64,000 nt of DNA from Burkholderiales bacterium (GCA_024235735.1 JACKLU010000013.1:1-64000), one strand, 5' to 3'; numbered from the stretch's first letter, positions 33,964-43,426 are shown. The notes: a model not told the origin generated them from the letters alone. A program made the numbers and translations.

Positions 33964-35292
33964 CTAAATACCGGCAACTTCGCCACGCAAGGAATGCGAC
34001 AAGGCTTCTGTAATGCGGATATCGACAAAACGTCCGATCAACGCCCTGTCTCCGGGAAAATTAACTACGCGATTATTATCAGTACGGCCAAAAATCTGAT
34101 CGCTATTCTTTTTGGAAATACCTTCAACCAGAATACGTTGTGTACTGCCAACCATATTCAAGCCAATTTTCCGGGACTGTTGCTGGATTTGCGCCTGCAA
34201 ACGCTGCAAACGCTCCAATTTTACCGATTGCGGTGTATCATCCGGCAAATCGGCAGCCGGTGTCCCTGGACGCGCACTGTAAATGAAACTGAAAGAATCA
34301 TCAAAATTCAATTCCTTGATCAGTTGCATTGTCGCTTCAAAATCCTCCTCTGTCTCGCCTGGAAAACCAACGATAAAATCGGACGACAGCGATAGTTGCG
34401 GACGAATATCACGCAACCGGCGCACAATGGATTTATACTCATGCACACTGTAACCCCGTTTCATTGCAGCCAGTATTCTGTCCGAACCGGACTGCACGGG
34501 TAAATGCAAATGACTGACGAGTTTGGGCAGTACGCGGTACGATGCAATGAGCCGGGATGTAAATTCCTTGGGATGCGACGTCGTATAGCGAATACGCTCA
34601 ATGCCGGGTATTTCATGAATGTATTCAATCAGCAGCGCAAAATCGGCAATGCCGCCATCATCCACCACCCCCAGATACGCGTTGACGTTTTGCCCCAGCA
34701 GGTTAATTTCCTTGACACCCTGATCAGCCAGTACGGCAATTTCTGTCAATACATCACCCAATGGTCTTGATACTTCCTCACCACGCGTATAAGGCACGAC
34801 ACAGTAACTGCAATACTTGCTGCACCCTTCCATAATGGAAACAAAGGCTGTTGCGCCTTCTGTACGAGCAGGCGGCAAGTGGTCGAATTTCTCAATTTCC
34901 GGGAAAGTGATATCCACCTGAGACCGACCAGTCGTCCTGCGTTTCTCGATCAGTTCAGGCAAGCGGTGCAATGTTTGAGGGCCAAAAACAATATCGACGA
35001 ATGGCGCACGGCTGACGATAGCCTTGCCTTCCTGGCTTGCCACACATCCGCCAACACCGATTAGCAGATTGGGATTAGCCGCCTTGAGATGCTTGACGCG
35101 CCCCAGATCATGAAATACCTTTTCCTGCGCCTTTTCGCGTACCGAGCAGGTATTAAACAGAATAACATCGGCCTGCGCAGGGTCGTCAGTAGACTCCATG
35201 CCATGCGCTGCATGCAGTACATCAGCCATCTTACCTGAGTCGTACTCATTCATCTGGCAGCCAAAAGTCTTAATATAGAGTTTGTTGCTCAC
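33964..35292 (-). CDS. miaB: tRNA methylthiotransferase MiaB
   Basis: MiaB converts i6A37 of tRNA into ms2i6A37 by radical-SAM chemistry. The 442-residue protein has cluster cysteines Cys12, Cys49 and Cys83 in the N-terminal UPF0004 domain, the radical-SAM CxxxCxxC at Cys157, Cys161 and Cys164, and a TRAM domain at the end. KTFGCQMNEYDS is the MiaB form of the N-terminal motif, in contrast with the RimO paralogue at 5011-6360. It overlaps the secreted protein gene upstream by four bases. Confidence 0.96.
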   Translation of the reverse strand: MSNKLYIKTFGCQMNEYDSGKMADVLHAAHGMESTDDPAQADVILFNTCSVREKAQEKVFHDLGRVKHLKAANPNLLIGVGGCVASQEGKAIVSRAPFVDIVFGPQTLHRLPELIEKRRTTGRSQVDITFPEIEKFDHLPPARTEGATAFVSIMEGCSKYCSYCVVPYTRGEEVSRPLGDVLTEIAVLADQGVKEINLLGQNVNAYLGVVDDGGIADFALLIEYIHEIPGIERIRYTTSHPKEFTSRLIASYRVLPKLVSHLHLPVQSGSDRILAAMKRGYSVHEYKSIVRRLRDIRPQLSLSSDFIVGFPGETEEDFEATMQLIKELNFDDSFSFIYSARPGTPAADLPDDTPQSVKLERLQRLQAQIQQQSRKIGLNMVGSTQRILVEGISKKNSDQIFGRTDNNRVVNFPGDRALIGRFVDIRITEALSHSLRGEVAGI

Positions 35293-35678
35293 TGAAAAAA
35301 TGGAATAGAAAATTTTTTTTGCGGATTCTGCTGCTCGAGAAGCCTTGCTTCTTCTCTTGCCAGCATGACTTCTTCCGGTGTCAAGAACCAGATGCGGTAC
35401 ACCAACCCCATGCTGTCGATCTGATATCGGATATAACCGGTTTTATTCAGCATACCGGGCATAATAATGCGATTGTCGGTATCACGAATCTGTCCGCCGG
35501 CACCCATAACCATGATTTCTTTCTCTTTATCAATTTTAAATTGCGGATACGAATGGGATTTCAACATTCCGAATTTACTGTCCAGCGGAAAATTTCTGGC
35601 AAGCTGTGCATAACTCTGATTGATCATGCACATCAGCAGGATCAGAATCGCGCCTTGCAGCAGTTGCGGTGTTTTCAT
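35289..35678 (-). CDS. Small secreted protein overlapping miaB
   Basis: From the ATG at 35678 this is a 129-residue protein with a signal peptide (hydrophobic stretch about 8-20, cleavage near Ser-Tyr-Ala-Gln). A longer frame from 35717 would put 13 extra residues before a normal signal peptide, so I prefer the shorter one. The mature part has FKIDKEKEIMVMGAGGQIRD and a C-terminal Glu/Arg-rich helix, with no family I recognise. Its stop overlaps the miaB start (ATGA), so the two are co-translated, odd for a secreted protein and a tRNA enzyme. A tRNA gene lies directly upstream. Confidence 0.75.
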   Translation of the reverse strand: MKTPQLLQGAILILLMCMINQSYAQLARNFPLDSKFGMLKSHSYPQFKIDKEKEIMVMGAGGQIRDTDNRIIMPGMLNKTGYIRYQIDSMGLVYRIWFLTPEEVMLAREEARLLEQQNPQKKFSIPFFQ

Positions 35679-35723
35679 CGTCGTGTGAGCATCAACCAAA
35701 CGGATACGCAAATACAACCCGAT

Positions 35724-35799
35724 TGGTGGCGAATCAGGGATTTGAACCCCGGACCAACGGATTATGATTCCGCTGCTCTAACCACTGAGCTAATTCGCC
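35724..35799 (-). tRNA. tRNA with CAT anticodon (Met or Ile2)
   Basis: The 76-base gene folds as a normal cloverleaf: acceptor stem GGCGAAT/ATTCGCC, D arm GCTC/GAGC, anticodon stem GCGGA/TCCGT with loop ATCATAA (anticodon CAT), and T arm CGGGG/CCCTG with TTCAAAT. CCA is encoded (35726-35724). CAT may be elongator Met or the lysidine-modified Ile2 tRNA; it is not the initiator form because the first pair is G-C. The D loop AGTGGTTA and variable loop TGGTC slightly favour Ile2, but I cannot decide. Confidence 0.93.
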
Positions 35800-35914
35800 A
35801 CGCGTAAAGATAAGAGGCAGCATTTTGCCTTTGCCAAACCAGCTTGTCAAGATCAAAAACGTGAACTGACAAGGGCTTATGCACTACATAGTTCTATCCA
35901 AACAACTTTTCCAA

Positions 35915-35934
35915 GATCAGTCGTCAGACTGATC
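35915..35934. terminator. Hairpin downstream of typA
   Basis: GATCAGTC-GTCA-GACTGATC is a perfect 8-bp stem with a 4-base loop, 35 bases after the typA stop. It is not followed by a T-run on the minus strand, so it may be a weak terminator or an RNA-stability stem. Confidence 0.5.
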
Positions 35935-35968
35935 CGATTCTGGATTGTTTCTTAACTCCTGCCAAAGC

Positions 35969-37780
35969 CTAGGCTGCCGCACGCGATGCGCGTTTGCGCT
36001 CGTGCTCGAGCAGCAGTTTCTTACGGATACGAATGGTTTTCGGTGTAATTTCGACCAGTTCGTCATCCGCGATAAACTCAATCGCCGATTCCAGCGTCAG
36101 TTGTATCGGCGGCGTCAGAACAACAGCCTCATCGGTGCCGGAAGCGCGAAAATTAGTCAATTGCTTGCCCTTGACTGGATTGACGATCAGATCATTGTCA
36201 CGGCTGTGAATACCAATCACCATACCTTCATACAGTCGGTCGCCGGGACTGACGAACATGCGGCCACGTTCCTGCAATTTCCACAGGGCGTAGGCCACGG
36301 CTTCGCCGGATTCACCTGAAATCAGCACACCGTTCCGGCGCGGTGGGATATCCGACCGGATCGGCGCGAATTCGTCGAATACATGACTGATCAGACCGGT
36401 GCCACGCGTCATTGTCAAAAATTCCGACTGAAAACCGATCAAACCACGGGCAGGAATACGGTAATCCAGCCTCACCCGACCTTTACCATCGGAAACCATG
36501 TCCTGTAATTCGCCGCGCCGTTCTCCCAGCGCTTCCATGACTGCACCCTGATTGGCTTCTTCCATATCGACCGTCAACATTTCGAACGGCTCGCATTTGA
36601 CACCGTCAATTTCCCGCACGACAACTCTCGGGCGCGATACGGCCAATTCGTAGCCTTCTCTGCGCATATTCTCCAGCAGAATCGTCAGATGCAATTCGCC
36701 GCGACCGGAAATCAGGAATGCATCGGTATCGCTGGTTTCTTCCATACGCATGGCGACATTGGTCAGCAACTCCTTTTCCAGGCGCTCGCGCAGCTGGCGG
36801 CTGGTGACAAATTTGCCCTCTTGTCCGGCAAAAGGCGAAGTATTAACCTGAAACGTCATGGATATCGTCGGTTCATCCACCAGACTGATCGGCAACGCCT
36901 CAGGGCGATCGGCATCGGCAATAGTCGTACCGATACTCAGTTCATCGATACCGTTGATCGAGACGATGTCTCCAGCCATTGCCTCGTCGACCTGCTCACG
37001 TTCAAGCCCACGGAAACAGAGTACCTGATTGACTTTTTTGCGAACCACCTTCTCACCCGTCATGACCATGACCTCCTGTCCGGGCTTCAAACGCCCGCGG
37101 CGTATGCGTCCGATACCGATACGCCCGACAAAGCTCGAATAATCGAGCGAACTGATCTGCAACTGCAACGGTTCATCCGGGTTTCCTTCCGGTGGCGGCA
37201 CATGTTCGATGATGGCATCAAACAATGGCCGCATATCCGGACTTGGCGCGTTGTAATCCAGCGTGGCATAACCATTCAAACCCGATGCATAGATTACCGG
37301 AAAATCAAGTTGCGCATCGTTTGCGCCCAGTTTGTCGAACAAATCAAATGTCTGATCGATAGCCCAGTCCGGACGCGCGCCCGGCCGATCAATCTTGTTC
37401 ACCACGACGATGGGATTCAATCCCAATGCCAGCGCTTTCCTCGTCACAAACCGCGTCTGCGGCATCGGGCCTTCAACAGCATCGATCAACAGCAGAACGC
37501 CATCAACCATCGACAGCACGCGTTCCACTTCCCCGCCGAAGTCCGCGTGTCCTGGCGTATCGACGATATTGATATGAACACCTTCATAATCAATTGCGCA
37601 ATTCTTGGCTAGAATGGTAATGCCGCGTTCGCGTTCAATATCATTCGAATCCATCACACGCTCGGATACCTGTTGATGCGCTGCAAAAGTCCCTGCCTGG
37701 TGCAAGAGCTTGTCAACCAGCGTGGTTTTGCCATGATCGACATGCGCGATAATTGCGATATTACGGATAGAACGAGACAT
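35969..37780 (-). CDS. typA: Ribosome-associated GTPase TypA/BipA
   Basis: BipA is a translational GTPase of the EF-G type that helps 50S assembly, mainly in cold and stress. The 603-residue protein has G1 AHVDHGKTT near residue 12, the RGITI switch, DTPGHADFG (G3) and NKIDRPGARPDW (G4), then EF-G-like domains II, III and V and the BipA-specific C-terminal domain. Length is normal. It is a single-gene unit between the tRNA and ppa. Confidence 0.96.
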   Translation of the reverse strand: MSRSIRNIAIIAHVDHGKTTLVDKLLHQAGTFAAHQQVSERVMDSNDIERERGITILAKNCAIDYEGVHINIVDTPGHADFGGEVERVLSMVDGVLLLIDAVEGPMPQTRFVTRKALALGLNPIVVVNKIDRPGARPDWAIDQTFDLFDKLGANDAQLDFPVIYASGLNGYATLDYNAPSPDMRPLFDAIIEHVPPPEGNPDEPLQLQISSLDYSSFVGRIGIGRIRRGRLKPGQEVMVMTGEKVVRKKVNQVLCFRGLEREQVDEAMAGDIVSINGIDELSIGTTIADADRPEALPISLVDEPTISMTFQVNTSPFAGQEGKFVTSRQLRERLEKELLTNVAMRMEETSDTDAFLISGRGELHLTILLENMRREGYELAVSRPRVVVREIDGVKCEPFEMLTVDMEEANQGAVMEALGERRGELQDMVSDGKGRVRLDYRIPARGLIGFQSEFLTMTRGTGLISHVFDEFAPIRSDIPPRRNGVLISGESGEAVAYALWKLQERGRMFVSPGDRLYEGMVIGIHSRDNDLIVNPVKGKQLTNFRASGTDEAVVLTPPIQLTLESAIEFIADDELVEITPKTIRIRKKLLLEHERKRASRAAA

Positions 37781-37992
37781 AAAATAAATTCCTCAAAAAT
37801 AAGCTTTTATTGATTGCACGGCGGGGGTAATTATACCCGCTGCTGGTTAAGGTCAGTATCCGGCCTGCCAACCAGACGCATGGACAGGATGCAAAAAACA
37901 GTGATTAACCTGAAAGGGAAAAACAAGCGAAAAAGAAACATCTGCTAGATCACAACAACCGGCGACCAGGATTAATGGATTAATTCATGCAC

Positions 37993-38538
37993 TCACGTAG
38001 ACAATGTGCCCTGGTAGCGGGCCATGGCTTCAACGATTAATCGTTTGGCCTCGCTGGCATCGCACCAGTCGCCAATCTTCACCCACTTTCCAGGCTCGAG
38101 ATCCTTGTAATGCTCAAAAAAATGCGCAATCTGACTGAGCGTAATCTCCGGCAAATCATCATAATTGAAGATATTTTCGTAGCGCTTGGTCAGGTGCGGC
38201 GAAGGCACGGCAACGATCTTTTCGTCCCGTCCGGCGTTGTCTTCCATCACCAGCACACCGATTGGCCGTACGTTAATCACGCAGCCTGGCACCAGCGGAC
38301 GCGTGTTGCATACCAGCACGTCAATCGGGTCGCCATCGTCTGACAGCGTATTAGGTACAAATCCGTAATTACCGGGATAAGCCATTGGTGTATGCAGAAA
38401 ACGATCGACCACCAGCGTACCGGAATTTTTGTCGAGTTCATACTTGATGGGATGCCCTCCAATCGGCACTTCAATCAGTACATTAACGTCTTCCGGGGCG
38501 TTGTTGCCGCTGGGTATAGCTTCGATGCGCATGCGCAA
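37993..38538 (-). CDS. ppa: Inorganic pyrophosphatase
   Basis: This 181-residue family I soluble pyrophosphatase hydrolyses pyrophosphate in the cytoplasm and drives biosynthetic reactions. The family signature DGDPIDVLV and YPGNYGFVPNTL are present, as are the conserved Asp and Lys residues around the magnesium sites. It stands alone, 212 bases upstream of typA's start on the same strand. Confidence 0.96.
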   Translation of the reverse strand: MRMRIEAIPSGNNAPEDVNVLIEVPIGGHPIKYELDKNSGTLVVDRFLHTPMAYPGNYGFVPNTLSDDGDPIDVLVCNTRPLVPGCVINVRPIGVLVMEDNAGRDEKIVAVPSPHLTKRYENIFNYDDLPEITLSQIAHFFEHYKDLEPGKWVKIGDWCDASEAKRLIVEAMARYQGTLST

Positions 38539-38773
38539 TGCTCCTTACGCTGTAAAAAAGTACGAATTATAGCGTATAGAAATAATTAACATGCTTTTTT
38601 ATAAGGGAATCCAGAAACGAACAGCGCATCAATTACGCTGATCAATCAATAAAAAACCAAAACCGAGTGGTATTTAATACTGTTGAGGAATTTAAAAAAC
38701 ACCTATTGCGGAACAAGCCCGGACTATGACGAGAGATTGTACATTTTTCCATAGACCGAGCTGTTTTAGTGGA

Positions 38774-38851
38774 TTATACGAATGCTTCCAGAACCAGAAA
38801 CATAAATAAAATGAAAACGATTGCATAATAAGTAGCAGGTAATTTTTCCAT
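38774..38851 (-). CDS. 25-residue single-pass membrane microprotein
   Basis: The frame encodes Met-Glu-Lys-Leu-Pro-Ala-Thr-Tyr-Tyr-Ala, then a hydrophobic run of about 13 residues (Ile, Val, Phe, Leu, Met), and ends Glu-Ala-Phe-Val. That is a single membrane helix with a short hydrophilic start. GGAG lies seven bases before the ATG. A TATAAT -10 sequence sits 54 bases upstream, preceded by four exact 11-bp repeats where the -35 would be. Such proteins often are small subunits of respiratory enzymes or transporters, or stress regulators, but I recognise no family. The coordinated promoter, operator and ribosome-binding site make it likely to be real. Confidence 0.6.
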   Translation of the reverse strand: MEKLPATYYAIVFILFMFLVLEAFV

Positions 38852-38904
38852 GATAGCGCTCCAATAAAAAAATATTAATCAAATTTTTAGTATTATGAGT
38901 ACGC

Positions 38905-38910
38905 ATTATA
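38905..38910 (-). promoter_or_regulatory. -10 promoter element of the microprotein gene
   Basis: TATAAT on the minus strand, with TG one base upstream (CTGTATAATG). At 17-bp spacing the -35 position reads GTGAAG and is covered by direct repeats, which is typical of an activator-dependent promoter. Confidence 0.6.
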
Positions 38911-38917
38911 CAGAAAT

Positions 38918-38961
38918 TTCACAAAAACTTCACAAAAAAATCACAAAAATTTCACAAGAAC
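38918..38961. promoter_or_regulatory. Four tandem 11-bp repeats, probable response-regulator box
   Basis: TTCACAAAAAC, TTCACAAAAAA, ATCACAAAAAT and TTCACAAGAAC follow one another without gaps; TCAC begins at 38919, 38930, 38941 and 38952, exactly 11 bp apart. Eleven-bp direct repeats are how PhoB/OmpR-family regulators bind, and the TCA core with A-rich spacer is Pho-box-like. The last copy ends seven bases from the -10 of the microprotein promoter. Which regulator binds is inference. Confidence 0.65.
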
Positions 38962-39030
38962 TTTAACACCGCCTGTTCTTCCCAATAACAGGACATTTTT
39001 TAAGCAACGACATTCTTCCGAATGTCTGGA

Positions 39031-42000
39031 TTATTCATACGGCAGTCTGTTATTGGGTCTGCCGAAAAAATAACCTTGCGCCAAGTCGATGCCAAGTCTT
39101 TTGACACTTTCAAAGACAGCTTCATTCTCAACATATTCAGCCACTGTTATCTTGCCGAGCGCTTTGGCCACTTCCACCATGGCTTTGACAAAAATCTGAT
39201 TTTCCCGATTGTTGGCCAGATCACTGATAAAAGCACCGTCAATCTTCAGGATCTCCACCTCCAGATATTTCAGATAACCAAACGTCGAAAACCCGCTGCC
39301 GAAATCATCCAGACACACTGTGCAACCCGCTTGATGAATCGCCTCAATGAACCGCTGAGCGTCCTGGATATCGGATACCGCAGCCGTTTCAGTGAGTTCG
39401 ATGATTAATCTGCCAGGATCAACTTTGTTCTCTATCAACAAGTTACGTGTATATAGCGGTAAGTCCGGTTCGTCAAAACTACGTCCGGAAATATTGATGG
39501 CCAACGGCGGCAAACTGTCATGCGCCGCCAACAATTCAATGCTGCGGCGGATTACCCAGCGATCAATATCGAGAATTTGCCCGGTTTTTTCTGCGTAGGG
39601 AATAAACTGTCCTGGCATAATCAACTGTTCAGGCTGCTCAGCATCATGCATCCGGATCAGCACTTCGGCATGGCTAAGACGCCGGTTGGCTGTCGCGTAA
39701 ACCCCCTGAAAATGCAGCTCGAACAAATCCTGATCCAATGCCTGCGAGATCCGGTCGCGCCAGCTCATGCGCTGCATCATGCTTTCGGACGCATCCCGGG
39801 CGGGATCATAAATCGCCCAGGTATTTTTGCCCTGACTTTTGGCCTGATACATCGCTGCATCAGCATGCGACACCAAATCTTCCGCAGTTTCCCCGTGTTC
39901 GGGAAAAATCGCCACACCGATGCTGCTGGTCAGCCGGATATTGGTGCCACGGAAACGCAGCGGAATCGAAGCAATCGCCGAAACAATGCGCGACGGCAGG
40001 GCGGAAATATCGTCGTCAGGTTGTATGTGGCTCAAAATGGCAAACTCATCCCCCCCGAGGCGGGCAAAGATTTCAATGTGACGAATAACACTTGAAACTT
40101 CTCCCGCGGCCCGCACCAGCACCGTATCGCCGGCGCTATGTCCGAAAGTATCATTAATGTATTTAAAATCATCCAGATCGAAATACAGCAACGCAAATCG
40201 CGTATGACTGCGCAGCGTACCAGCAATCAGATTTTCCAGCTGCTCCTGAAAACGATGACGGTTATACAGCCCTGTCAACGGATCGCGTTCGGCCAGATAA
40301 AGCAACTGCTGAGCGGTCTGACGCTCGCGGGTGATATCTTCATAAATCCACAGCCGCCCCAATACCCGCCCTTCATTGTCAGTGACCGGATAGGACAACT
40401 GCGTCAACATCCGGCCATCACCCAATTCCAATTCAAAACGCTCACTGATTTCATGCGTATTCATGACATTCAGCACGTATCTGGACGCATTTGCTGGCCG
40501 GACAAAATGCTCGGTGGAGCGCTCGAGCACTGTCCGGGTTGGCAAACCGCGCAAGTCTTCGTGTTCACTGATCAGCCACATACGCAGAAACGCCGGATTG
40601 ACGTATTCCACGCAATGTTGATTGTCCTCAAACAGAATACCGATACTCATTGCGGCAAGCAGAGCGCTCATGCGGCTCTGCTCACGTTCAGCCAAGCCGT
40701 GCAATTCGCGTTGCTGCTTTTCAGCGACACGCAATTCGTCAAGCGCCTGCCGCAAAGCCTGCTCGGTATGTTTACGCTGACTGATATCCAGCATGACGCC
40801 TTGGATATAAGTGTTCTGGTGGGCAGCATGCTTTATCCTGACTGCGTAATCGGCGACCCAGGCAGTGCTGCTGTCACGCCGGAACAGGCGATATTCAAGA
40901 TAAGTCGCCGCAGAACCAAATTCGCTGGCGGAAATTTCGGCCAGCACTCTGTCCCGATCCTCAGGATGCAGCAGTTTCAACCACAAGCCGGGATCATCCA
41001 TCCATTCCTGCGCGGTAAAACCCAGCTGGTTTTGAATTTGCGGACTGACATACAGCGTATGCCCCACAGGTTCCAGGGCTGCAATATAAGTTACTGCCGG
41101 AATTTGTTCCACCAGATTGCGATACTTATCTTCCAGTTCCAGGCGGTCGGTAATATCGCGAGCGTAACCCAAGACGCCGTGAATGACGCCATTATCCTGC
41201 CGCAGCGGCAGCTTAAAGGTATCAAAACGCCGCAAACGTCCATCGGCCAAAGTAACCCAATCGGATAAATTCTGGACAATCGCGCCGCCAAGCGCCCGAT
41301 CATCGTCAGCGTGAAAACTGTCGGTACGCTTGCACTGATCCCCCAGATGCAAATCACCGGACCAGATTTCCCTATCAACCTTACCGAGCATCTGTTCCGG
41401 ATTCAGACCCTGCGCCTGCGCAAAAGCCTTATTCACCAGAATAAACCGGTGCGCACGGTCTTTAACGAAAATCCAGTCCGGTGTAGCGTCAATAACCTGT
41501 CTTAACAAAGCCCGCGATTGCTTGAGTTGTAGTTCGGTTGCTTTGCGCATGCTGATGTCCTGCACAGTACCCAAAGCCGACACCGGCTTGTCATTGTCAT
41601 CAAATTGGATCTGCGCTCTCTCCCGCACCCATTTAATCGTACCGGCCGCATTGATGCGGTGCTCGATATCGTAAGGCGCGCCGCGTAAGGCCGCCTGCCA
41701 TGCCCGATCAACAAGATCGCGGTCTTCAGGAACAACACAGGCGAGAAAATCCGCATAACTCAGCGGTTTGTTATCGGTAACTGCAAAAATCCGGAAGACT
41801 TCATCGGACCAAATCAGTACATTATTTTCCACGTCCAGCTGCCAGCTACCCAGCCTGGCAATCGCCTGCGCCTGATTCAAAGCATCCTGGCTTTGCCGTA
41901 AAGCGTTTTCCCGCGCCTTGCTGACACTGATATCCGTGTACGTGCCGACCATGCGCAACGGCTGGCCCCGCGCATCCCATTCGACCATTTTGCCCATTGA

Positions 42001-43182
42001 AAGAATCCATTTCCACTGGCCTTGCCGGGTTTGCTGGCGAAACTCAACCCGGTAATCGTCAAGCCGGCCCGCCACATAATCCTGATAAATCCGATACACC
42101 GCATCACGATCATCGGGGTGCAAACGTTGACGCCAGCGCTCCCTGGTCTCGACAAAATTTTCCGGATCGTAACCCAGCATCAAAGCGTATTCGGGACTTA
42201 CCGTGGCAACACCGGTCTGCACGTTGACATCCCACAGCCCCTGATTGGCGGCAGTCATCGCCAGCCGCAAACGGGTCTCGTTATCGTGCAATGCCCTTTC
42301 GGCCTGCCGCCTGAATGCTTGGACGCCAATCACCTGCATGGACAGCAGAGCATTCGTCATGACAAAAATACACAACGCCAGTTGATCAACCTGCGAAGTT
42401 CCTTCTATGAATGGCCCGCCGCCCTTCGCTGTACCCCAGACCGCAATCAACGAAATCAGAAGCGCGGCAAGGGTCGCACCCCGCGCATTGAAACGCAAGC
42501 CCATCCAAATCAATGGCGGAAAAACAAGAAAAGCCAGCGATAAATTAAGATAACCCAGCGAAAAGTACATACCAAACACAAGCCAGGCCAGCGCCACGCA
42601 TAACGCCAGACTCAGCGCAAATTCCACATGAGATCTTAATGTGCGCCGGGCGGATGGTTTGTTCAGAGACCAGACCAGCAGCAGCGGTGTCATAATCAGC
42701 ACACCCACCGCATCGCCCAGCCACCAGTTCAATCCTGCCTGCAAAAACAGCCCGGAAGATATCTGCTGATCGATAACCAGAGCCAGGATGCCCACACTGG
42801 CATTGATTACCATACAGGCCGGCCCAATTACAACCAAAGCCACGATATTCCGTCCGCGCTCAAATTGCTGCAACACACCAGCGCGCTTCAGCAACCAGGC
42901 GGCCACCAATGGGCCCACCGTGTTACCCGTCGCGATAAGCGCAGCCGACGGAAAAGCCAGATCACCGGTGGTTGAAGTAATGGCCAAAGCCGCCAGAAAA
43001 ATGCCCGGCCAGCAGGAAAATCCCCAGATCAGCAGGCCCGCCAGCGCGATGCCGCTGGACGGCCAGAACAACGTAATATTGGAGCCAATATACGGCATAC
43101 TGAGCCCCAGTTTCCCGCCAACAAAGTAAGCAAGACCCAGAATAAAGATTCTAAACAGCAGTTCCATCGACAGGAAAGGCAT
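39031..43182 (-). CDS. MASE1-PAS-GGDEF-EAL cyclic-di-GMP protein
   Basis: This very large 1383-residue protein has an N-terminal MASE1 sensor of about eight membrane helices (residues 1-295), five PAS/PAC domains (about 300-950, with repeated HPDDRD/HPEDRD and DIS/DIT motifs), a GGDEF domain and an EAL domain. The diguanylate-cyclase motif GGDEF at 1043-1047 is intact. In the phosphodiesterase domain the name motif reads Glu-Val-Leu, but DDFGSGFS and VEILKIDGAF, with the metal and catalytic residues, are kept. It may therefore be bifunctional. The signal is unknown. The start could also be at 43167. It is a single-gene unit. Confidence 0.92.
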   Translation of the reverse strand: MPFLSMELLFRIFILGLAYFVGGKLGLSMPYIGSNITLFWPSSGIALAGLLIWGFSCWPGIFLAALAITSTTGDLAFPSAALIATGNTVGPLVAAWLLKRAGVLQQFERGRNIVALVVIGPACMVINASVGILALVIDQQISSGLFLQAGLNWWLGDAVGVLIMTPLLLVWSLNKPSARRTLRSHVEFALSLALCVALAWLVFGMYFSLGYLNLSLAFLVFPPLIWMGLRFNARGATLAALLISLIAVWGTAKGGGPFIEGTSQVDQLALCIFVMTNALLSMQVIGVQAFRRQAERALHDNETRLRLAMTAANQGLWDVNVQTGVATVSPEYALMLGYDPENFVETRERWRQRLHPDDRDAVYRIYQDYVAGRLDDYRVEFRQQTRQGQWKWILSMGKMVEWDARGQPLRMVGTYTDISVSKARENALRQSQDALNQAQAIARLGSWQLDVENNVLIWSDEVFRIFAVTDNKPLSYADFLACVVPEDRDLVDRAWQAALRGAPYDIEHRINAAGTIKWVRERAQIQFDDNDKPVSALGTVQDISMRKATELQLKQSRALLRQVIDATPDWIFVKDRAHRFILVNKAFAQAQGLNPEQMLGKVDREIWSGDLHLGDQCKRTDSFHADDDRALGGAIVQNLSDWVTLADGRLRRFDTFKLPLRQDNGVIHGVLGYARDITDRLELEDKYRNLVEQIPAVTYIAALEPVGHTLYVSPQIQNQLGFTAQEWMDDPGLWLKLLHPEDRDRVLAEISASEFGSAATYLEYRLFRRDSSTAWVADYAVRIKHAAHQNTYIQGVMLDISQRKHTEQALRQALDELRVAEKQQRELHGLAEREQSRMSALLAAMSIGILFEDNQHCVEYVNPAFLRMWLISEHEDLRGLPTRTVLERSTEHFVRPANASRYVLNVMNTHEISERFELELGDGRMLTQLSYPVTDNEGRVLGRLWIYEDITRERQTAQQLLYLAERDPLTGLYNRHRFQEQLENLIAGTLRSHTRFALLYFDLDDFKYINDTFGHSAGDTVLVRAAGEVSSVIRHIEIFARLGGDEFAILSHIQPDDDISALPSRIVSAIASIPLRFRGTNIRLTSSIGVAIFPEHGETAEDLVSHADAAMYQAKSQGKNTWAIYDPARDASESMMQRMSWRDRISQALDQDLFELHFQGVYATANRRLSHAEVLIRMHDAEQPEQLIMPGQFIPYAEKTGQILDIDRWVIRRSIELLAAHDSLPPLAINISGRSFDEPDLPLYTRNLLIENKVDPGRLIIELTETAAVSDIQDAQRFIEAIHQAGCTVCLDDFGSGFSTFGYLKYLEVEILKIDGAFISDLANNRENQIFVKAMVEVAKALGKITVAEYVENEAVFESVKRLGIDLAQGYFFGRPNNRLPYE

Positions 43183-43426
43183 GAAAAATTCGCACAGACA
43201 GCAGAAATAGCGCGATTCCTTCGTGTGCCGGAAAGTAAAAAAATGAGGATAATAACAATAAATATGCGGCGGGTGTGCCTGAAAGCTTCGGGAAACAGGA
43301 TATGCAAGTGCGCAACACCGAGCATTCCTATGTTACTGCTGGAAAACATACGGCGCGAAAACAAAACATATTTCAATCGTCGTGCTTCACTGCCTGACCC
43401 GCAAACCAGCACCAGCGACCCAAGAC

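Larger units (their letters stand above)
38539..39030. other. Intergenic region with a microprotein gene and repeat operator
   Basis: Between ppa and the large GGDEF/EAL gene I see a 25-codon membrane microprotein on the minus strand (38774-38851), its -10 site (38905-38910) and four 11-bp direct repeats (38918-38961). The parts at 38539-38773 and 38962-39030 hold no gene or convincing hairpin. Confidence 0.6.

Noticed and set aside
35843..35873. CTTGTCA/TGACAAG inverted repeat near the tRNA
   Set aside because: Seven-bp arms with a 17-base loop are weak and lie upstream of the tRNA with no T-run; no function can be supported.
38918..38961. The direct repeats as a CRISPR array or origin iterons
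   Set aside because: The units are 11 bp without spacers, too short for CRISPR, and no rep gene or DnaA boxes are near; a regulator box next to a promoter explains them better.
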